Source of the DNA: DASUPK01 sp963747425
GTDB lineage: Bacteria; Actinomycetota; Thermoleophilia; Solirubrobacterales; 70-9
Reading direction: 5' to 3'
Length of the DNA: 64,000 bases
Assembly (NCBI GenBank): GCA_963747425.1
Contig: CAVVFJ010000011.1
Location: 100,065-164,064, forward strand
The first letter of the stretch is position 1. The number at the start of each line of letters is the position of its first letter. Both the position numbers and the translations under genes were made by a program. Below, piece by piece: positions 7,657-16,930 of this stretch. Under the pieces are notes generated by a model that saw only the letters and a program-made list of their open reading frames with translations, searched no databases and had not been told where the DNA came from.

Positions 7657-9223
7657 GTGCGAGTTCTGATCTTTCACGGGTACCTGCTGCGGGGAACGGG
7701 GTCCAACGTCTACAACGCCAGCCTCGCCCAGGCGCTGGCGCGTCAGGGGCATGAGGTGCACCTGCTCTGTCAGGACCGGAACGCGGCGGAGCTGGACTGG
7801 GTGGACGCGGTCGGAAGCTGGGAGGCGGGCCACCTCGAGGTCGACCGGGTCCGGGATGCCGGCCAGGGGGGGACGGTCACCGTCTACCGGCCCGAGATCG
7901 GAGGTCTGCTCCCGGTCTACGTGCTCGACCGCTACGAGGGCTTCGAGGTGAAGACCTTCCCCGAGCTCACCGACGGCGAGCTCGATCGCTACCTGGAGTG
8001 CGAACGTAGGGGCGGTGGGCGACGTCGTGGCTGCGGCCGGGGCGCCGGAGGCGGCGCTCGCCAACCATCTGATCATGGCCCCGGCGATCCTCGCGAGGGC
8101 CGGCCTGCGCTTCGCGATCAAGCTCCACGGCTCGGACATCTCCTACACGGTCGCGCCGTATCCCGAGCGCTTCGTGCCCTACGCCCGGGAGGGCACCGAC
8201 GCGGCGGCCGGGCTCCTCGCCGGCTCATCCCACACGGCGCGGGCGCTGTACGAGACGGTGCCGGACCCGAGCCTGCCCGCCCGGACGCGGCTGGGGCCCC
8301 CCGGCGTCGACGTCCATCGCTTCCGCCCACACCCGGAGGCGGAGGCGCTCCGGAACCTGGAGGGCCTCGCCGCGCAGCTCGACCGGGAGCGCCCCGACGC
8401 CGGGGAGTCCCAGGACTCCTTCGGGCGGGACGCCCCCGCTCTCGCCGCCGCTCTGCGGTCGTGGGGGGAGGGGGACCCGCGGGTCCTGTTCGTCGGCAAG
8501 CTGCTGATCAGCAAGGGCGTCGACCTCCTGGCGGCGGCCTGGCCGCTGATTCACCGCGAACGCCGCGCTGCGGGCGCCCCCGCGCCGCGGATCCTGCTGA
8601 TCGGGTTCGGGGCCTTCAGGGCCGGGCTGGCGGAGCTGGTCGATGCCCTGGGTCGCGGCGACCTCGATGCCGCACGCGAGATTGCCACCAGGGGCCGCGG
8701 CCTCGAGGGCGCCGAGGATGCACCCCTCCCGATCCTCTCCGAGTTCCTGTCGAATCCCCCGGACGGCTATGTCGACGCGGCTCGCGAGGCCGCCGGCTCC
8801 GTCCTGATCGGAGGCCGCTTGGAGCACGACGAGGTCGCCGACGTGATGCCCGCTGCCGAGACCTTCGCCATGCCGAGCACCTGGCCGGAGGCCTTCGGGA
8901 TGGTGCCCGCGGAGTCGGCTGCCTGCGGGGTTCCGCCCGTCGCGGCGGATCACTCGGGCATGCGGGAGGTGGCCCAGCTGCTCGCTGACGCCGTCGAGCC
9001 CGACCTGGCGCCCCTGCTCAGCTTCCCAGTGGGGCTGGGCGCGGTTGAGGAGCTGGCCGATCGCCTCGAGGGGTGGCTGGCGCTCGAGCCCGAGCGGCGC
9101 CACCGGGCAGGCCTGGCCCTGGCCGGGCGGGTGGACGAGCTCTGGAGCTGGGACGGTGTCGCCAGGACCGTGATCGCGGCCTCGAGGGGCGAGCTGGACG
9201 ATCTGCCGCCGGTCGTGGCGTGA
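7657..9223 (+). pseudogene. GT4-like glycosyltransferase gene with a +1 frameshift at about 8009-8012
   Basis: The N-terminal Rossmann half reads in one frame from GTG 7657 (RVLIFHGYLLRGTGSNVYN, the nucleotide-sugar transferase start) to about residue 118. The rest continues one frame over, to the stop at 9223, with the acceptor-side ANHLIMAPAIL, the LFVGKLLISKGVDLL block and the donor-site E-x7-E motif PEAFGMVPAESAACG. Removing one G from the GGGG run at 8009-8012 joins the two halves into about 520 residues. Both halves are well conserved, so a sequence error is as likely as true inactivation. Acceptor unknown. Confidence 0.8.
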
Positions 9224-9276
9224 GTCACGAGCCGGTGAGACGGTCGCTTCAGGTTCACTGAATAGAATGGCGCCCG

Positions 9277-10053
9277 ATGCGGGGCCTCCCTCTTGCCAAG
9301 CTGATCGCGGCAGTAATCGTCCTCACCGTCGTCACCTCGGTGATCATGCTGATCCCGAACTGGAACGGCGAGGAGGCGTCGACGGCCGCCGTCAAGATCG
9401 ACAACCTGCTCGACGTGATGATCGTGCTCAGCTCGTTCGTCTTCTCGATCGTCATGGTGATGCTGGTCTACGCCGTCTGGAAGTGGCGGGCGAAGCCGGG
9501 CGACGAGTCGGACGGAGCGCCCATCCACGGCAACACCCGCCTCGAGATCGCCTGGACCGTGATCCCCACCGTGATCGTCCTCTTCGGCGCGATCTACTCG
9601 TGGATCACGCTGGACAACATCGAGGCGCACGACAAGAACCGGATGGTCGTCGACGTCTACTCGCAACAGTACGAGTGGCACTTCGACTATCCCGAGACGG
9701 GCACGACCTCGCGGGAGCTGCACGTTCCGGTCGACCGCCAGATCGAGTTCAGGATGCACGCGCTCGACGTGATCCACTCGTTCTGGGTCCCGGAGTGGCG
9801 GATCAAGAAGGACAACGTCCCGGGAATCACCACTCGCGCCTACATCACCCCGGACAAGGTCGGCGACTTCACGCTCGTCTGCACCGAGCTCTGCGGCATC
9901 GGCCACTCGACGATGCGGGCGCCGGTGGTGGTGGAGCCCTCGCAGGCGACGTTCGACCGATGGGCCTCGAGCCAGCCACCGATCAAGTCGGACGAGCAGC
10001 AGGGGGAGAAGCTGCCCTCGGGACCAACGACGCCGAAGCAGGTGGCACAGTGA
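9277..10053 (+). CDS. coxB: Cytochrome c oxidase subunit II
   Basis: 258 residues. Two N-terminal membrane helices (about residues 8-26 and 46-72) precede the periplasmic cupredoxin domain. All CuA ligands are present: His167 in DVIHSFW, and Cys202, Cys206, His210 and Met213 in CTELCGIGHSTM, with the aromatic QQYEWHF electron-entry region. The protein takes electrons from cytochrome c and passes them through CuA to heme a. It heads the block coxB-coxA-USP-coxC. There is no fused cytochrome c domain. Confidence 0.97.
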   Translation: MRGLPLAKLIAAVIVLTVVTSVIMLIPNWNGEEASTAAVKIDNLLDVMIVLSSFVFSIVMVMLVYAVWKWRAKPGDESDGAPIHGNTRLEIAWTVIPTVIVLFGAIYSWITLDNIEAHDKNRMVVDVYSQQYEWHFDYPETGTTSRELHVPVDRQIEFRMHALDVIHSFWVPEWRIKKDNVPGITTRAYITPDKVGDFTLVCTELCGIGHSTMRAPVVVEPSQATFDRWASSQPPIKSDEQQGEKLPSGPTTPKQVAQ

Positions 10054-10090
10054 CCTTAGGAACGACTGAGATAATCCCGACGATGGAAGG

Positions 10091-12016
10091 ATGGCGGGAG
10101 TGACTGCGGCCCTGTTCAGGCGCCCGGGCTGGTGGAGGGCCCTGGTCTACACGATCATCGCCGGCGCGTTCGGCTTCGCGCTGGTGGTGGCCCTGCGAAA
10201 GATCTCCGGGCTGCCGGCGTTCCAGACCGAGCCGACCGGCTACCCGCAGGTCATCGTCCCCGCGATCACGGCGCCGCTCGGCTTCCTGATCGGGATCGGC
10301 TGCTTCGACTACTGGTTCCGCTGGGCGATCGGCGCACCCACGTTCCCCAAGGAGCGCGAGCACGAGAACCACGGCGCCTACAGCTGGCGGGACTACTTCA
10401 AGGTCAACACCGACCACAAGGTCATCGGGATCCAGTACCTGGTCACGACCTTCTTTTTCTTCTTCGTCGGCGGGCTGATCGCGATGATCATGCGCGCCGA
10501 GCTGGCTCAGCCCGGTACGCAGATCGTCGACCCGGGAACCTTCAACAGCCTCTTCTCGACGCACGCCGCGTTGATGATCTTCGTCTTCGTGATCCCTGCC
10601 TTCGCCGGGATCGCCAACTACGTCCTGCCGCTGATGATCGGCGCACCGGACATGGCGTTCCCGCGGCTGAACGCGCTGAGCTTCTGGATGCTGCCCCTGG
10701 CCGGCCTGCTCTTCGTCGGCAGCTTCGCGGCGCCGGGCGGCGCCTTCGACGCCGGCTGGACCGGCTACGCGCCGCTCTCGACAGGCGCGCCGTTAGGGCA
10801 GTCCTTCTTCAACCTCGGGGTCCAGTTCGCGGGGGCCTCGTCGATCGCCACGGCGCTCAACTTCCTGGTCACGATCGTGACCATGCGGGCGCCGGGGATG
10901 AACTTCTGGCGCCTGCCGCTGCTGGTCTGGGCGAACCTCTCGACCTCGCTGCTGGTGGTTGCCGCGACGCCGTTCATCGCGGGCGTGCAGTTCATGGTCC
11001 TCTTCGACCGGATCCTGCACACCAACTTCTTCCAGGCGGCCTTCGGTGGCGACGTGGTCAGCTACCAGCACATCTTCTGGTTCTACTCGCACCCGGCGGT
11101 CTACATCATGATGCTGCCCGGGTTCGGGATCGTCAGCGAGGTGATCTCGGCGAACTCGCGCAAGCCGATCTTCGGCTACCGGCTGATGGCCCTGGCGCTG
11201 ATCGGCATCGTGGTGCTGAGCTACTCGGTCTGGGCGCACCACATGTTCGTCGCCGGCATGTTCAGCTGGCTGCGGGTGCCGATGATGATCACCACCCTGC
11301 TGATCGCGGTGCCGACCGGGATCAAGATCTTCTCCTGGCTGGGAACGCTGTTCGAGGGGGTGATCCATCTCAAATCGACGGCGATGCTGTTCGCCCTCGG
11401 CTTCATAGCCACCTTCACGATCGGCGGTATCTCCGGCGTGATGCTCGGGATGATCCCGATCGACATCCACGTCTCGGACACCTACTTCGTGGTGGCGCAC
11501 ATCCACTTCGTGCTCTTCGGCGGCTCGGTCTTCACGATCTTCGCCGGCGTCTATCACTGGTTCCCGAAGATGACCGGGCGGATGTACGACGAGAAGCTCG
11601 GCCGCATCCACTTCTGGCTGACCCTGGTCGGGATGCTCGGCACCTTCATCCCGATGCACTGGATCGGGATGGAGGGCATGCCCCGTCGCGTCGCCGACTA
11701 CTCCGCCACCTTCGGGGACTGGAACCTCTTCATCTCCGTCTGCGCGTTCATACTCGGCGCCGCCCAGCTGATCTTCCTCTACAACATGATCGTCAGCTGG
11801 CGCTTCGGGCCGAAGGCGGGGCCGAACCCGTGGCGCGCCAAGACCATCGAGTGGCAGGTCTCCTCGCCGCCGCCGGTGTTCAACTTCGATGAGATCCCCC
11901 GCGTCGTCGGCGGGCCCTACGAGTACGGCGTGCCCGGCGCGCGGCACGTGATCATGCCCGGCGAGGAGGCCGAGATCAAACAGCCCGAGCGGGCTGGGGT
12001 GGGGGCGCCGTCGTGA
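10091..12016 (+). CDS. ctaD: Cytochrome c oxidase subunit I
   Basis: 641 residues with all metal ligands: His158 (STHAAL) and His472 for low-spin heme a, His470 (VVAHIHF) for heme a3, His334 (SHPAVY), His383-His384 (WAHHM) for CuB, and Tyr338 as the cross-linked tyrosine. It reduces O2 to water and pumps protons. An extra N-terminal segment of about 90 residues with two helices precedes the usual DHKVIGIQYL start of the core. That extension could be a fused accessory subunit. It starts 37 bases after coxB and overlaps the next gene by GTGA. Confidence 0.97.
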   Translation: MAGVTAALFRRPGWWRALVYTIIAGAFGFALVVALRKISGLPAFQTEPTGYPQVIVPAITAPLGFLIGIGCFDYWFRWAIGAPTFPKEREHENHGAYSWRDYFKVNTDHKVIGIQYLVTTFFFFFVGGLIAMIMRAELAQPGTQIVDPGTFNSLFSTHAALMIFVFVIPAFAGIANYVLPLMIGAPDMAFPRLNALSFWMLPLAGLLFVGSFAAPGGAFDAGWTGYAPLSTGAPLGQSFFNLGVQFAGASSIATALNFLVTIVTMRAPGMNFWRLPLLVWANLSTSLLVVAATPFIAGVQFMVLFDRILHTNFFQAAFGGDVVSYQHIFWFYSHPAVYIMMLPGFGIVSEVISANSRKPIFGYRLMALALIGIVVLSYSVWAHHMFVAGMFSWLRVPMMITTLLIAVPTGIKIFSWLGTLFEGVIHLKSTAMLFALGFIATFTIGGISGVMLGMIPIDIHVSDTYFVVAHIHFVLFGGSVFTIFAGVYHWFPKMTGRMYDEKLGRIHFWLTLVGMLGTFIPMHWIGMEGMPRRVADYSATFGDWNLFISVCAFILGAAQLIFLYNMIVSWRFGPKAGPNPWRAKTIEWQVSSPPPVFNFDEIPRVVGGPYEYGVPGARHVIMPGEEAEIKQPERAGVGAPS

Positions 12017-13014
12017 CGGAGGAGACCGCCACGCAGGGCACCGAGGCGATCACCGACGTCGGTACGCCTTCCGAGCACGCCTCCGAGGTGGTCGCCAAGC
12101 GCGAGGTCGCCACCTTCGGGGATCCCGACCCGCCGCCTTCGCGCGAGGGCGCCAAGCGGGTCCTCTGCTTCCTCAATGAGGTGGCCGGCGGGCGCAAGCT
12201 GCTGACCGCATGTCGCGAGCTCTCCGACGCCGGCGCCGAGTACTTCGCCGTGGTGGCGCCGCAGAACCTGCCGATCGTCGGGCAGCTGGTCGACGTCGAG
12301 GAGCGCCGCGCCGCCGCCCAGAGCCGCGTAGACGTGACGCAGTCGGTCCTGCGGGAGTTCGGGATCGAATCCGAGGGCGCGGTGATGGACCCCGAGCCGG
12401 CGCTGGCCCTCGACGACGCGGTGCGGGCGACGCAGCCCGATCACATCCTGCTCTCCTGCCTTTATGAGACCCGCTTCGGCCTGACTCGGAAGGACCTGGT
12501 CGAGTGGGCGAAGGCCCGCTACGACGCCGGGGTCGAGCACATCGCGGTGCGCGTCGACGACGACGCCGTGCGCTGGGACCTGACCCACACGCTGGTGGTC
12601 GCGACCCAGACGGTGAACAGCAAGGACCTGGTCGACCGGCTCGCTGAGCGCGCCAAGGAGAAGCCACACCGCTACACGTTCATCTGCCCGCGCTCGGGCG
12701 CGATCAGCCGCGAGGAGGTCTGCTCCCGGCTGGCCGCCACGCTGGCGGAGATGTATCGCAACGAGATCGACGCAACCGGGCAGCCGATGAGCCCAGAGCC
12801 GTTCAGCGCGATCCAGAACGCGATCGAGCACTACCGGATCGACGACATCCTGATCTCGACGCTGCGGGGCGAGCAGTCCAAGTGGCTCGAGGAGGGGCTG
12901 ATCGAGAAGGTCCAGGCGCTCACGGACAAGCCGCTGGAGCACCTGGAGTCCGGGACCGAGCAGGCGGCTTCCACAGCCGAGCCGGCACCGGTCGGAGCGG
13001 GAGAGGCGGGCTGA
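12013..13014 (+). CDS. Tandem universal-stress-protein-like protein inside the cox operon
   Basis: 333 residues from GTG 12013. After an acidic N-terminal tail come two alpha/beta units. Unit one (about residues 48-200) starts KRVLCFLNEVAGGRKLL and has PDHILLSCLYETR. Unit two (about 215-310) starts HRYTFICPRSGAIS and has DDILISTLRGEQSKWLEEGL. This is the beta1/beta4 pattern of USP folds, but the ATP-binding G-x2-G-x9-G(S/T) motif is degraded in both. It overlaps coxA and coxC by a few bases on either side, so it must be made with the oxidase. Role unknown; assembly or stress control of respiration is conjecture. Confidence 0.6.
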   Translation: MTEETATQGTEAITDVGTPSEHASEVVAKREVATFGDPDPPPSREGAKRVLCFLNEVAGGRKLLTACRELSDAGAEYFAVVAPQNLPIVGQLVDVEERRAAAQSRVDVTQSVLREFGIESEGAVMDPEPALALDDAVRATQPDHILLSCLYETRFGLTRKDLVEWAKARYDAGVEHIAVRVDDDAVRWDLTHTLVVATQTVNSKDLVDRLAERAKEKPHRYTFICPRSGAISREEVCSRLAATLAEMYRNEIDATGQPMSPEPFSAIQNAIEHYRIDDILISTLRGEQSKWLEEGLIEKVQALTDKPLEHLESGTEQAASTAEPAPVGAGEAG

Positions 13015-13637
13015 TGGAGTCCGCTTCGGTCGCCGTCGGCCACGCCGAGGAGCACCAACCCCATCCGCCGGAGGCCAACCAGAGCTCGCGGATAGACCGC
13101 CAGACCCTCGGGATCCTGCTCTTCATCGTCTCCGAGGTGATGCTCTTCGGGGCGTTCTTCGCCTCGTACTTCTTCCTGCGCGTCGTCGCCAACGACGGGC
13201 CGTGGCCGCCACACCCGTTCGAGCTTCCCGTCGCGGTCGCGGGGATGAACACCGCGATCCTGATCTCCTCGAGCTTCACCATGCACTGGGCGCTGGAGGC
13301 GATCCGCAAGAACAACCGCCGCGCCATGAAGATGGGGTTGGCGACGACCTTCCTGCTCGGCGCCACCTTCCTCTTCATCCAGATCAACGAGTACGTCCAC
13401 ATCGGCTTCAGCGCCCGGGACGACGCGTTCGGCTCGATCTTCTACGGCCTCACTGGCCTGCACGGCGCGCACGTCACCGTCGGCCTGCTCCTGCTCGCGA
13501 TCGCCAACGTCCGCGCCTGGCGCGGCCACTACGGCCCGGAGGCGAAGGACCACCTCGGCGTCGAGGTGCCCGGCATCTACTGGCACTTCGTCGACGTCAT
13601 GTGGATCATCGTCTTCACCACCGTCTACATCCTCTAG
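13014..13637 (+). CDS. ctaE: Cytochrome c oxidase subunit III
   Basis: 207 residues from ATG 13014, which shares TGATG with the previous stop. Five membrane helices can be seen, with the family blocks LLFIVSEVMLFGAFFASYFF, FYGLTGLHGAHV and the C-terminal YWHFVDVMWIIVFTTVYIL. Subunit III stabilises the core and the proton-uptake path. It closes the coxB-coxA-USP-coxC unit. Confidence 0.96.
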   Translation: MESASVAVGHAEEHQPHPPEANQSSRIDRQTLGILLFIVSEVMLFGAFFASYFFLRVVANDGPWPPHPFELPVAVAGMNTAILISSSFTMHWALEAIRKNNRRAMKMGLATTFLLGATFLFIQINEYVHIGFSARDDAFGSIFYGLTGLHGAHVTVGLLLLAIANVRAWRGHYGPEAKDHLGVEVPGIYWHFVDVMWIIVFTTVYIL

Positions 13638-14038
13638 CTGCGGTCTCCCAGAGCCACATAGAGACGATCCGCCTGGGCCACGAGGGATTCAATCGCGCCG
13701 ACCTCTCCTGGACGAAGGAGTGGGTCGCGGATGACGTCGCGTGGCGCCCCACCGGGGCGTTCCCGGGCCTCGAGGGGGTCTACCGGGGGCCGGAGGCGAT
13801 CGAGACGTGGATGGACACGATCCGGGCGGAGTGGAAGGACTTCCGCGTCTCCCTCGGTGAGGTGCTGCGCGAGGAGGAGAACGCGGTCGTGATCGCCGAG
13901 CATCTCTGGGGTCGCGGGCGCGGCAGCGGAGCCGAGGCCGAGATGACCGTGTACTCGGTCTACCGCTTCGACGCCGAGGGCAGGATCACGGAGCGCGTCG
14001 CGTTCACGACCGCCGAGGAGGCGCTGGCCGCGCTCTGA
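13601..14038 (+). CDS. SnoaL-like (NTF2-fold) protein, start uncertain
   Basis: The conserved part runs from about 13643 (VSQSHIETIRLGHEGFNRADL) to 14038 and is a typical SnoaL-like polyketide-cyclase fold of about 130 residues with WTKEWVADDVAWRP, GVYRGPEAIETWMD and YSVYRFDAEGRITERVAF. At the place where relatives begin with ATG there is GTC, and the only upstream in-frame start I see is GTG 13601, inside coxC. So either it starts in the coxC tail or the start was lost. Function is not predictable; the fold is used by hydrolases, isomerases and binding proteins. Confidence 0.6.
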   Translation: MDHRLHHRLHPLAAVSQSHIETIRLGHEGFNRADLSWTKEWVADDVAWRPTGAFPGLEGVYRGPEAIETWMDTIRAEWKDFRVSLGEVLREEENAVVIAEHLWGRGRGSGAEAEMTVYSVYRFDAEGRITERVAFTTAEEALAAL

Positions 14039-14131
14039 GCCGGCGCCGCTGAAGCCGGCAGATCTGCGTAAGGATTCGTACGCATAGCGGACGAAACGCG
14101 ACGCAGAACGGATCGAATTGCCCGATTCGGC

Positions 14132-14362
14132 ATGCCCGGACGCTTGCGGGATCGGCTGGTCGCGATCGACGTGCTGCGACTCGGTGACGTGGACCTGAGC
14201 ATCGCTCGCGAGGAGGGAGAAGGGTTCCGGAGCGTCGCCGAATGGCGACACGCCCACGAGCGCTTCTGGAACGAGGAGGTCATCCCGAACCTGCCAGGTG
14301 GCTTCGCCGAGCCGCTCAGCGACGAGACACGAATCGTGATCGAGCGTTTCCGGCGCGGCTAG
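14132..14362 (+). pseudogene. ASCH-domain protein with a large in-frame internal deletion
   Basis: 76 residues. The start (FGMPGRLRDRLV) matches the beginning of actinobacterial ASCH proteins, and the tail (DVLRLGDVDLSIAREEGEG, SVAEWRHAHERFWNEE, ERFRR) matches their end. The middle that normally lies between RLV and the V-x-RLGDVDL strand, about 45 residues including the GEKT loop, is absent. The junction is in frame. ASCH folds bind RNA or modified nucleosides; without the central barrel this copy is unlikely to work. The match is recalled from the family pattern, not from a search. Confidence 0.5.
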
Positions 14363-15828
14363 TCCGCGGTGAAGAAGCCGGGCGCGTCCTGTGCCATCAG
14401 CACCCAGGCCGCCGGGGCCGCGGAGGGCCAGACGTGGTACTCGACCCCGTAGGCGGTGTTGGTGAGCGCCTGGTCGGCCTGCAGGGGTCCGGAGCCCGGG
14501 GTGATGGCCAGCCACGAGCTGATCTGTGAGTCGAGGGTGCTCGTGCTCTGGCCGAGCGCCTTCGTGACGAGCCGCAGCATCGGGGTGGCCTCGAACCAGA
14601 GGACGTTCGGGCCCGAGGACTCCAGGTAGGGCCTGTAGCCCGAGAACGGTCCGTGGGCCGAGTAGGTGTTGTTGTAGGTCGCGGGATCGGTCGACTTGAC
14701 GATCGATCGCCCGCTGACCGAGAACTTGCTCTTCGCGTAGCCCAGCACCTTGCTTGCCGTGTTGCTGCTGCCGTTGACGAGCTCGAACAGCGCGCCGTAG
14801 GCCTGTGCGTCGAGCGGCTGCACGCCGTCGCCGAGGCCTTGGATGAAGTGGGTGCCGGAGCCGTGACCCTGGAGCAGATCGCCCTGGATGGCCGCCCCGA
14901 TCGTGGCCGCGGCCGCTCCGTACTTCTGAGCATCGCCGCCGTGGAGCTCAGCCGCCAGAGCGCCGAGGAAGAAGTAGGCGAGCACGTTGTGCTGTGTCGA
15001 GTACCAGGGAAGCTCGGGTCCGCCCCGAAGCAGGCCGTCGGTGCCCTGCAGCGAGAGCAGGTAGTCGGCCGCGCGGGTGGTCATGTTGCGGTAGGTCGAG
15101 ACCCCGAAGATCCGGTCGTACTGGGTCGCCGCCAGGCCCACCCAGGCGATCGTGCCGGTCCTGAACATGCCCGCGCCCTGCCCGCTGGCGACGTCGAAGG
15201 CGATGTCGATCGAGCCGTCGTTGTACTGCAGGGCGGCGAGCTGGTCGAGCAGCTGGCGGGCCTGGCCCTTGTCACCGCCGGCGACGAAGGCGGCCGCCGT
15301 GACCGCCGAGTCGTACGTCCAGGACCAGTTGAGCAGCCGGTTGTAGGACGGGTCGTCCACCGGGATCTGATACGAGCGGGTCAGGGCCAGCGGCTGCTCC
15401 AGGGAGCGGGAGGACGCGATCCGGGCCACCGGGCTGGCGTCGTAGCGTTTCGGGCCACGATCCACGCTGGGCACGGCCAGCGCCTCCGAGGACTTGCCGG
15501 CACGCTTCTTGCCCTTGCGGCCGGCATGCAGGCGCGGGCACTTCCGGCGGGCCTTCTTGCGCGCCTTGCGGCGGTGCTTGGCGCACTTCGGGCCGGACTG
15601 CTTTGCCAGCCAGCGGGCGAGCGGGTCGGAGGGGGCCAGCCCCTTGGAGTACGGCCAGGCGAGCCGCACGCGGCCGCCCCTGCGGTGGCGCTTCTTCTTG
15701 CCATGGCGCTTCTTGGCCTTGGCGGCCGACGCCGGGGCAGAGGGGCTCGCCTGGGCGATTCCCGCCGAGATCGAGCCGAGGGCGAGGGCGGAGGCGACGA
15801 GGGCGACTAGAAGCCTGCGGATGGTCAC
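14359..15828 (-). CDS. Secreted alpha/alpha-toroid-like protein with basic linker
   Basis: 489 residues. A signal peptide (ALVASALALGSISAGIAQAS) is followed by a lysine/arginine-rich stretch of about 80 residues, with repeated KKRHGKKKR, KARKKARRK and GRKGKKRAGK blocks. From about residue 140 comes a helical domain with YNRLLNWSWTYDSAVTAAAF and LQYNDGSIDIAF, resembling the six-helix-hairpin toroids of glycosidases, lyases and terpene cyclases. Catalytic residues cannot be assigned. It converges on the ASCH remnant, overlapping its stop codon. Confidence 0.7.
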   Translation of the reverse strand: MTIRRLLVALVASALALGSISAGIAQASPSAPASAAKAKKRHGKKKRHRRGGRVRLAWPYSKGLAPSDPLARWLAKQSGPKCAKHRRKARKKARRKCPRLHAGRKGKKRAGKSSEALAVPSVDRGPKRYDASPVARIASSRSLEQPLALTRSYQIPVDDPSYNRLLNWSWTYDSAVTAAAFVAGGDKGQARQLLDQLAALQYNDGSIDIAFDVASGQGAGMFRTGTIAWVGLAATQYDRIFGVSTYRNMTTRAADYLLSLQGTDGLLRGGPELPWYSTQHNVLAYFFLGALAAELHGGDAQKYGAAAATIGAAIQGDLLQGHGSGTHFIQGLGDGVQPLDAQAYGALFELVNGSSNTASKVLGYAKSKFSVSGRSIVKSTDPATYNNTYSAHGPFSGYRPYLESSGPNVLWFEATPMLRLVTKALGQSTSTLDSQISSWLAITPGSGPLQADQALTNTAYGVEYHVWPSAAPAAWVLMAQDAPGFFTAD

Positions 15829-15920
15829 CTCTCCTCAATCGGCGCCGCGGGGTCGGACCTTTATCCGGGAAAACCCGCTGTCTTCGGCAGAAAAGTGATG
15901 AGCTTGCGAAGATCGGCCCC

Positions 15921-16139
15921 GTGAGCACGCCACCGCCACGCCCGCGCAACCCGCTTCGCAACGAGGCGGACATGTTCCGGGTCCTGCTGATGTTCGGGGC
16001 CGGTGCGGCGATCGTGATCGCCGTTGCGCTGCTGATCGGCTCTCTGGCGGGGGCGATCGTGGGGGCGGTGCTCATCGCCATCGGCCTCTGGCGAACCTGG
16101 GGCCTGATCCAGGCCTGGCGCCGCTACGGCTCGAACTAG
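15921..16139 (+). CDS. Small two-helix membrane protein
   Basis: 72 residues from GTG 15921. A proline/arginine-rich head (TPPPRPRNPLRNEADMFR) precedes two closely spaced hydrophobic segments and a short basic tail ending RRYGSN. No family is recognised. It ends one base before the convergent cytochrome gene. Confidence 0.6.
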   Translation: MSTPPPRPRNPLRNEADMFRVLLMFGAGAAIVIAVALLIGSLAGAIVGAVLIAIGLWRTWGLIQAWRRYGSN

Positions 16140-16826
16140 CTACTTGCCGCCGCCACCGGTCGCCTGCTGCAGGTAGGCGACGAGCTGCTGGAGCTGCTGC
16201 GGGGTCAGCGTCTGCCCGAAGGTCTGAGGCATGACGCCGGACGGGTAGCCCGGGGTGATCTTTGCGTTCGGATCGCTGATCGACTGGGAGATGTCGGCGG
16301 CGCTCATGCCCTTGAGAGCCTCGTCCAGGTCGGGTCCGGTGGTGCCGGTCGTCCCTGCCTGCGCCAGCGTGTGGCAGCCGCCGCAGTTGGTGGCGAAGAA
16401 CTGGGGCGGCGCGAACACGGGCGCCTTGATGCCCGGCACCCCGGCAACGCTCGCCACGTACGCGGCGACGTCCTCGGCGTCATCTCCCGTGACCAGGTTC
16501 CGCGGCATGTAGATGTCGGTCTGCTGCGGGCTTGCCGGCCGCGCGTTTTCGATCTGGTACGAGACGACGCCCTTGATCGTGTCCGAGTCGAAGCCGTTCG
16601 AGCGGGCCTCCTTGAACGCGTAGTCGAGGTTCGGCCCGACGTCGCCGCTGGTGCCCGCGCCCGTAAGCGTGTGGCAGCTGCCGCACTTCTGGGTGAAGAG
16701 CTGCTGGCCCTTGTCGAGGTCGGGCTTGGGGCCGAGGTTGCAGCCGGTCAGGCCGACGACGGCCGCGGTCGCGGCAACGGTGGCGACCAGCCAGATCGCC
16801 CGTCCATGGTCCCTGAGCCGGTGCAT
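16140..16826 (-). CDS. Diheme cytochrome c, membrane-anchored lipoprotein
   Basis: 228 residues from ATG 16826. The signal peptide ends in a lipobox (VVGLTGC), so the protein is probably lipid-anchored outside the membrane. Two class-I cytochrome c domains follow: heme motifs CGSCHT (about residue 63) and CGGCHT (about 152), each with a downstream Met for the axial ligand (YMPRNL and GVMPQTF). It should carry electrons to CuA of the oxidase encoded at 9.3 kb. Part of the cytochrome supply route is thus in this window. Confidence 0.9.
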   Translation of the reverse strand: MHRLRDHGRAIWLVATVAATAAVVGLTGCNLGPKPDLDKGQQLFTQKCGSCHTLTGAGTSGDVGPNLDYAFKEARSNGFDSDTIKGVVSYQIENARPASPQQTDIYMPRNLVTGDDAEDVAAYVASVAGVPGIKAPVFAPPQFFATNCGGCHTLAQAGTTGTTGPDLDEALKGMSAADISQSISDPNAKITPGYPSGVMPQTFGQTLTPQQLQQLVAYLQQATGGGGK

Positions 16827-16930
16827 CAGCGCGGGAATCCTATCTGTCGGGGCCGACCCGCCCACCCGTCGCCCAGGCGTGGGATAAGCTTGCGCCGAAC
16901 GGCACTAGGGCGACCCGGACAGGAGGCCGA

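Noticed and set aside
8009..8012. Programmed frameshift in the glycosyltransferase
   Set aside because: No slippery heptamer or stimulatory hairpin is visible, and four other genes show the same +1 type. Error is simpler.
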